In this document: positions 5,976 through 7,145 of the stretch, piece after piece
Position numbering within the stretch: the first letter of the stretch is position 1
How the letters are laid out: each line of letters starts with the position of its first letter
Assembly: GCA_028714935.1 (NCBI GenBank)
Contig: JAQTLJ010000063.1
Span: 1 to 7,145 of the forward strand
Source of the DNA: Candidatus Margulisiibacteriota bacterium
Lineage (GTDB): Bacteria > Margulisbacteria > WOR-1 > O2-12-FULL-45-9
DNA length: 7,145 bases
Direction: 5' to 3'
Notes under the pieces: model-generated
The model's input: the letters and a program-made list of their open reading frames with translations, nothing else
The model's database searches: none
What the model was told of the DNA's origin: nothing
Program-made: the position numbers and the translations under genes

Positions 5976-6507
5976 ACTTCCTTTTCCCTGTTTCAAACAA
6001 ATTACTCCCTCTGCAGTCGATGGCGACGATCGCCGGGAAGTCGACGACTTCGAGCTCCAGCACCGCTTCCGGCCCGAGATCGGGGAAGGCGATCACGGTC
6101 GATCTTCTCACATATTTGGAAAGCGCCGCCGCGGCGCCGCCGGGGACGACCAGGTAAGCCGCTTTATATTTTTTCATTGCTGCGATCACTTCCGGGCCGC
6201 GTTTCCCTTTACCGATAGTTAACTTTACCCCTTGTTTCAGCAATCGCGGGGTAAAGGGATCCATCCGAGTCGCGGTGGTCGGGCCAATTGAGCCGATCGG
6301 TTTCCCCGGCCGGGCTGGAGTGGGCGAAGCGTAAAACAGGACCGCGCCTTTGGGGTCAAAAGGCAGGTTTTTTTCGAATAGTTTATGGGCCGCGTCCCGC
6401 GCCGCGTAGATCTTGCCGCTGATCAGGACGGTGTCGCCGGTTTTCAGCCCCCTGATATCCTTATCGGTTAAGGGTGGCTTTAGTTTCGGGAATTTAGTTT
6501 TTACCAT
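5962..6507 (-). CDS. Class I fumarate hydratase, beta (C-terminal) subunit
   Basis: Small subunit of the two-subunit, iron-sulfur class I fumarase (fumarate + water to L-malate), or of the closely related L-tartrate dehydratase; sequence alone does not separate these safely. The 181 residues show the family's swivelling-domain marks: LKTGDTVLISGKIYAARDAAHK at 21-42, IGSIGPTTATRMD at 71-83, LTIGKGKRG near 96-104, a Gly/Ala-rich VVPGGAAAAL at 120-129, and the closing DLGPEAVLELEVVDFPAIVAID at 143-164. The tail SNLFETGKRKYASK is slightly longer than usual and runs into the AT-rich repeat. The ATG has GGAG seven bases upstream and follows the alpha-subunit stop after one base, as expected for an obligate complex. 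The 3' end overlaps the solute-binding-protein gene by 14 bp (35 bp with the TTG start). Confidence 0.93.
   Translation of the reverse strand: MVKTKFPKLKPPLTDKDIRGLKTGDTVLISGKIYAARDAAHKLFEKNLPFDPKGAVLFYASPTPARPGKPIGSIGPTTATRMDPFTPRLLKQGVKLTIGKGKRGPEVIAAMKKYKAAYLVVPGGAAAALSKYVRRSTVIAFPDLGPEAVLELEVVDFPAIVAIDCRGSNLFETGKRKYASK
5993..6005 (+). repeat. 13-bp direct repeat, copy 2
   Basis: Second exact copy of TCAAACAAATTAC. It lies inside the last codons of fumB and covers the alternative TTG start of the solute-binding-protein gene. The pair could reflect a duplication when the repeat tract arrived, or simply shared low-complexity sequence. Confidence 0.8.
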
Positions 6508-6508
6508 C

Positions 6509-7145
6509 CTATATCTCCAGCTCTTTTACCCGGTGCGCGTGGCAGTCGAGATTAACGGCGACCGGCAGACTGGAAATGTGGCAGGGACGCTTTTCAATGT
6601 TGACTGCCAGGGTGGTGGTCCTGCCGCCCAGCCCCATCGGGCCGATCCCGGTCTTGTTGATTTTTTCCAGCAGCTCCTTTTCCCAAACGGCAACTTCGTG
6701 CGCGCTGTGGTGCTGGCCGACTTCGCGGAGCAGGGCTTTTTTCGCCAGGAGCGGCGCCTGATCGAAAGACCCGCCGATCCCGACCCCGACGATCACCGGC
6801 GGACAGGCATTGGGCCCCGCCGCCTCAACTGTTTCAATGATAAACTTGCTGATATCTTCTTTGGTTGAAGTCGGCTTGAACATTTTTATGGCGCTGCAGT
6901 TTTCGGCGCCGCCACCCTTGGCCAGCACCCTGACCTTGATTTTATCTCCTGGAACAATCGCCGCATGGATGATAGCCGGGGTGTTGTCGCCGCTGTTTTT
7001 GCGCTCCAGCGGGTCGGAAGCGACAGATCTTCTCAAATAACCGTCATGGCAGGCCCGACTGACACCTTCATTAACTGCTTCCTCAAGCGTACCGTTAATA
7101 ATGCGCACGTCCTGGCCGATCTCGATAAAGACGATCGCCAGGCCG
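6509..7145 (-). CDS. Class I fumarate hydratase, alpha (N-terminal) subunit, 3' part
   Basis: Catalytic [4Fe-4S]-binding subunit of the same heteromeric hydratase. The gene is cut by the right edge; 211 C-terminal residues are present. The frame stays open to the edge with the family sequence GLAIVFIEIGQDV, so an internal initiation at the GTG near 7108 is not the true start. Family marks are INGTLEEAVNEGV, SGDNTPAIIH, VLAKGGGAENCSAIKM, AGPNACPPVIVGVGIGGSFD (Cys114 of the fragment), LLAKKALLR, KTGIGPMGLGGRTTTLAV and LPVAVNLDCHAHR (Cys201). Those two cysteines should be cluster ligands; the third normally lies in a C-Q-D-T-G motif immediately before the visible start. The enzyme works in the cytoplasm in the malate-fumarate step of the TCA cycle, often run reductively in anaerobes. 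It is the first visible gene of a tightly packed five-gene cluster. Confidence 0.94.
   Translation of the reverse strand, partial: GLAIVFIEIGQDVRIINGTLEEAVNEGVSRACHDGYLRRSVASDPLERKNSGDNTPAIIHAAIVPGDKIKVRVLAKGGGAENCSAIKMFKPTSTKEDISKFIIETVEAAGPNACPPVIVGVGIGGSFDQAPLLAKKALLREVGQHHSAHEVAVWEKELLEKINKTGIGPMGLGGRTTTLAVNIEKRPCHISSLPVAVNLDCHAHRVKELEI

Noticed and set aside
5900..6010. CRISPR array or tandem repeat array
   Set aside because: The repeated words are 6-13 bp, irregularly spaced, with no uniform repeat-spacer pattern.
5912..6157. Plus-strand 81-codon frame starting MTKIQISNKLQ
   Set aside because: It begins in the AT-rich repeat and runs antisense to fumB; no start signal or family pattern.
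6413..6868. Plus-strand 151-codon frame over the fumarase genes
   Set aside because: It is antisense to conserved fumarase sequence and has no ribosome-binding site or recognisable motif.

Overview
The window reads as chromosomal DNA of a diderm, probably anaerobic bacterium. It encodes a large secreted outer-membrane-type protein and an oxygen-sensitive two-subunit class I fumarase. Gene density is very high, TTG starts recur, and base composition is moderate apart from one AT-rich patch. The style fits an uncultivated lineage such as Margulisbacteria/Saganbacteria (WOR-1), but that is an impression from gene content, not a demonstrated placement.

Layout: (1) The left edge carries the 5' end of a minus-strand gene for an exported class A beta-lactamase-like serine hydrolase. 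(2) An 88-bp divergent intergenic region holds two back-to-back sigma70-like promoters whose -35 boxes overlap. (3) A 1030-residue plus-strand gene encodes an exported surface/outer-membrane protein with a predicted beta-rich C-terminal half. (4) A short gap with an extended -10 promoter leads into ruvC and ruvA, which overlap by ATGA; ruvB is absent. (5) ruvA ends tail-to-tail, with a 29-bp overlap, against a compact minus-strand cluster. In transcription order this is fumarase alpha (cut by the right edge), fumarase beta, a miniature family-5 solute-binding protein, a DUF4911-like protein and a YqeG-type HAD phosphatase. Each junction in the cluster is a 1-nt gap or an overlap, so the genes are probably co-transcribed.

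The most unusual spot is the fumB/solute-binding-protein junction. The solute-binding protein keeps only what looks like one lobe (domain III) of a DppA-type fold. Its signal peptide is written almost entirely in a 23% GC, quasi-repetitive tract rich in ATTTG words. That tract abuts a perfect 26-nt hairpin coding for the predicted cleavage region, and a 13-bp direct repeat lies on both sides of the fumB stop. This looks like a repeat element captured as a secretion signal for an orphaned domain.

Two further themes stand out. Promoter geometry predicts leaderless or nearly leaderless mRNAs for the hydrolase and for ruvC. The palindrome CGATCG occurs 12 times, three of them as GCGATCGC inside ruvC, which recalls cyanobacterial HIP1. 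No tRNA, rRNA, CRISPR array, insertion sequence or convincing intrinsic terminator was seen.
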